Below, in pieces: positions 31,629 to 33,513 of a stretch of 33,513 nucleotides of DNA. Position numbers and translations under genes: made by a program. Position 1 is the stretch's first letter. Each line of letters opens with the position of its first letter. The DNA comes from a bacterium (lineage in GTDB: Bacteria; Bacillota; Clostridia; Lachnospirales; Lachnospiraceae). The DNA lies in the NCBI GenBank assembly GCA_030524675.1, contig JAUNGE010000039.1:1-33513 (forward strand), written 5' to 3'. Below the pieces are notes generated by a model that was not told the DNA's origin, ran no database searches, and was given only the letters and a program-made list of their open reading frames with translations.

Positions 31629-32558
31629 ATGAAATCAAACTTGACATTTTCGGAAAAATTGAGAAAGAAATGGCTGAATGGTGACATCCCTATGTGGATT
31701 ATGCTGGCGCCGACGATCTTCTTTATCGTGGTGATTTCCTTGTATCCATTTCTGTGGATTTGCCGTTATGTGTTTTATGATTACAATGGATTTAAGGCAT
31801 ATTATATTGGGTTAGATAACTTTAAGCGTGTATTTACAGATGAAATTTACTGGAAGAGTATTGTACATACTTTTGAGTATGCGATATTAAAATTGCTGTT
31901 TGTTATCCCACTGTCTCTGGTCACAGCAGTTTTGCTGCAGAGAAAACGGTTCGGAAGCGGACTGTTCCAGGGAATCTATTTTTTGCCGACTGTCATCAGC
32001 TCTGCTGTGTACAGCCTAATCTGGTATTTTATCTTTGCTACATACAATGGTGTTTTGAACGGATATCTTCAGGCTGCTCACATCATCTCTCAGCCGATTG
32101 ACTGGCTTGGAAGCAGCAAGACCGCGATGATTGCGGTTGTTATCGTGGCAATCTGGGGTGCGTTCGGCAACTATATGATTCTTCTTCTCTCAGGTCTTGC
32201 CGGCATCTCAGATGATGTGTACGAGAGCGCAAAAATTGACGGTGCAAACGGCGTTCAGACGTTTTTTAAAATCACGCTGCCGATGCTTGGGCCGGTTTTA
32301 AAGATGGTCATTATGCTGGCTGTCACAACTGCATTTAAAGATTATCAGTCCATCCTGGTACTTACCGGCGGCGGCCCGAACAATCGTACCCACGTTATGT
32401 TCTCCTACATTTACCAGCTGACTTTCGGAACAGCGACATCCAGCGCAAACCTGCAGATCGGGTATGGCTCTGTGCTGAGTATCTTCTCTGCAGTTATCGT
32501 AGGTATCATCACTCTGATTTACCTTAGATTCAGTAAGAAGATGGATGAAGTATATTAA
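31629..32558 (+). CDS. Carbohydrate ABC transporter permease (MalF/MsmF type)
   Basis: A 309-residue permease subunit with six predicted helices, the first at about 22-45 ('WIMLAPTIFFIVVISLYPFL'). The EAA loop is YESAKIDGANGVQTFFKI (198-215) followed by TLPMLGP. The start at 31629 is supported by GGAGGTGAG directly upstream; a longer frame from 31485 would translate the intercistronic hairpin. It forms a heterodimer with the next gene, 17 bases downstream. Confidence 0.93.
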   Translation: MKSNLTFSEKLRKKWLNGDIPMWIMLAPTIFFIVVISLYPFLWICRYVFYDYNGFKAYYIGLDNFKRVFTDEIYWKSIVHTFEYAILKLLFVIPLSLVTAVLLQRKRFGSGLFQGIYFLPTVISSAVYSLIWYFIFATYNGVLNGYLQAAHIISQPIDWLGSSKTAMIAVVIVAIWGAFGNYMILLLSGLAGISDDVYESAKIDGANGVQTFFKITLPMLGPVLKMVIMLAVTTAFKDYQSILVLTGGGPNNRTHVMFSYIYQLTFGTATSSANLQIGYGSVLSIFSAVIVGIITLIYLRFSKKMDEVY

Positions 32559-32575
32559 TAAAGGGGGAGAAGGTT

Positions 32576-33454
32576 ATGGCAAGAGAAGAAAGAAAAACAC
32601 ATGCGGTCGAATCGAAGAAGACAAAAGCCATCAATGCGGTGATTTTTGTGCTGCTGGCAATCCTGGCTGCCCTGACAGCTTATCCGATTGTGTATATTGT
32701 TTTGGGTTCCTTTAAGACAAATAGTGAGCTGGTGAGCGGCGGACTGAAGCTTCTGCCAGAGAAATTTGTTTTGGACAACTATATTCAGGCATGGCAGATG
32801 GGCAATTTTTCCCGTTACACCATAAACAGCTTGGTTTTGAGTTTTGGCGTCATGTTTGTGTCTCTGTTTGTCACCAGCATGTCTGGCTATGTATTTGCGA
32901 GAAAAGAGTTTAAGTTAAAGAAACTGATTTATAACTCTATGGTTATGTTTATGTTCATCAATGTTGGAAGTACGGCGCTGCGCCCGCTGTTTGAGCTGGC
33001 AGTAAAGCTGCATATGAATACCTCTCTGATTGCAGTGATTCTGATTTCGGCAGGTACCAGCCAGGCTACGTACGTGTTTTTGATTCATGGCTTTATGAAT
33101 ACGGTGCCGAAGGAGCTGGACGAGGCGGCAAAGATGGACGGATGCAGCTTCTTTGGAATCTACTGGAGAGTTATTCTTCCGGTTCTGAAACCGGCGTTAG
33201 CGTCTGTTGCGCTGCTGTCTTTTAGAGGCGGATGGAATGAGTACATTTTGCCGTTGATTTTTACAATGACAAACGAAAAGCTGCGCCCACTGACGGTTGG
33301 TGTTGTGGCACTGCAGAATGCAGGCGATGGTGCGGCGGCATGGAACATTCTGTTTGCGGGTTCCGCTATCTCCATTATTCCAATTATTATCGTTTACATG
33401 TTTGCGAGCAAGCAGTTCATGGGAGGTATGACAAGCGGAGCTGTAAAGGGATAG
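32576..33454 (+). CDS. Carbohydrate ABC transporter permease (MalG/MsmG type)
   Basis: A 292-residue permease subunit. The N-terminal helix is at about 20-44, and 'GSFKTNSELVSGG' is typical of MalG-like proteins. The EAA loop is ELDEAAKMDGCSFFGIYWRV (180-199), followed by ILPVLKP. The C-terminus QFMGGMTSGAVKG is the usual ending of the family. AAGGGGGAGAAGG precedes the ATG. No ATPase gene or terminator is seen in the remaining 59 bases, so the operon may continue beyond the window. Confidence 0.94.
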   Translation: MAREERKTHAVESKKTKAINAVIFVLLAILAALTAYPIVYIVLGSFKTNSELVSGGLKLLPEKFVLDNYIQAWQMGNFSRYTINSLVLSFGVMFVSLFVTSMSGYVFARKEFKLKKLIYNSMVMFMFINVGSTALRPLFELAVKLHMNTSLIAVILISAGTSQATYVFLIHGFMNTVPKELDEAAKMDGCSFFGIYWRVILPVLKPALASVALLSFRGGWNEYILPLIFTMTNEKLRPLTVGVVALQNAGDGAAAWNILFAGSAISIIPIIIVYMFASKQFMGGMTSGAVKG

Positions 33455-33513
33455 AGCGGACAGAGACAGCAGGTAGTCAGAAAAATTATAAAAATCGTAA
33501 AAAGCATAGAAAT

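Overview
The window looks like a chromosomal segment of a gut-type Clostridia, most likely family Lachnospiraceae and perhaps near Blautia. The reasons are strong AGGAGG-type ribosome binding sites, lipoprotein solute-binding proteins with Thr/Ala/Glu-rich linkers after the lipobox, YesM/YesN-type AraC two-component regulators, and the purine pathway ending with a stand-alone PurO-like IMP cyclohydrolase next to a stand-alone AICAR formyltransferase. The genus is inference only.

Layout. 1-4.1 kb: two small uncharacterised ORFs overlapping into adenine deaminase (ade), then thioredoxin, then a 580-base gene-poor stretch holding two copies of a dispersed repeat, then a polysaccharide-deacetylase-like protein. 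4.1-6.9 kb: bioY (minus strand), a lipoteichoic-acid-synthase-type sulfatase-fold membrane enzyme, and tRNA-Ser(CGA) on the minus strand. 7.4-9.1 kb: an orphan LplA-type sugar-binding lipoprotein. 9.3-18 kb, minus strand: a carbohydrate locus transcribed as transmembrane AraC regulator, then binding lipoprotein, LplB-type permease, LplC-type permease and GH3 glycosidase. 18.2-20.9 kb, plus strand: cupin-AraC regulator and galactokinase, followed by a third, inverted copy of the dispersed repeat. 21.0-23.1 kb: the two purine enzymes. 23.2-26.2 kb: MATE exporter and GH29 alpha-L-fucosidase. 26.2-29.6 kb, minus strand: histidine kinase and response regulator. 29.9-33.5 kb, plus strand: a 40-residue CxxC mini-protein ORF, then a binding lipoprotein and two permeases.

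How the genes fit together. Two ABC import systems without their own ATPase (a shared MsmX-type ATPase elsewhere is the usual solution) sit beside dedicated regulators and intracellular exo-glycosidases (GH3 beta-xylosidase/glucosidase type, GH29 fucosidase) and galactokinase. This suggests import of short oligosaccharides from plant or host glycans and their breakdown inside the cell. No ABC ATPase, galT or galE is present in the window.

The least ordinary material is not in the large genes. It is (i) a dispersed repeat whose three copies keep one reading frame (MKVSSSGQAAG...), with differences that are synonymous or D/E; (ii) in-frame tandem repeats inside two enzymes, a heptapeptide x6 in ade and a pentapeptide x4 in the fucosidase; (iii) the 40-residue CxxC ORF that is the first well-signalled ORF of a sugar-transport mRNA; (iv) divergent promoters that share one -10 box; and (v) several leader and intercistronic hairpins that look like attenuators.
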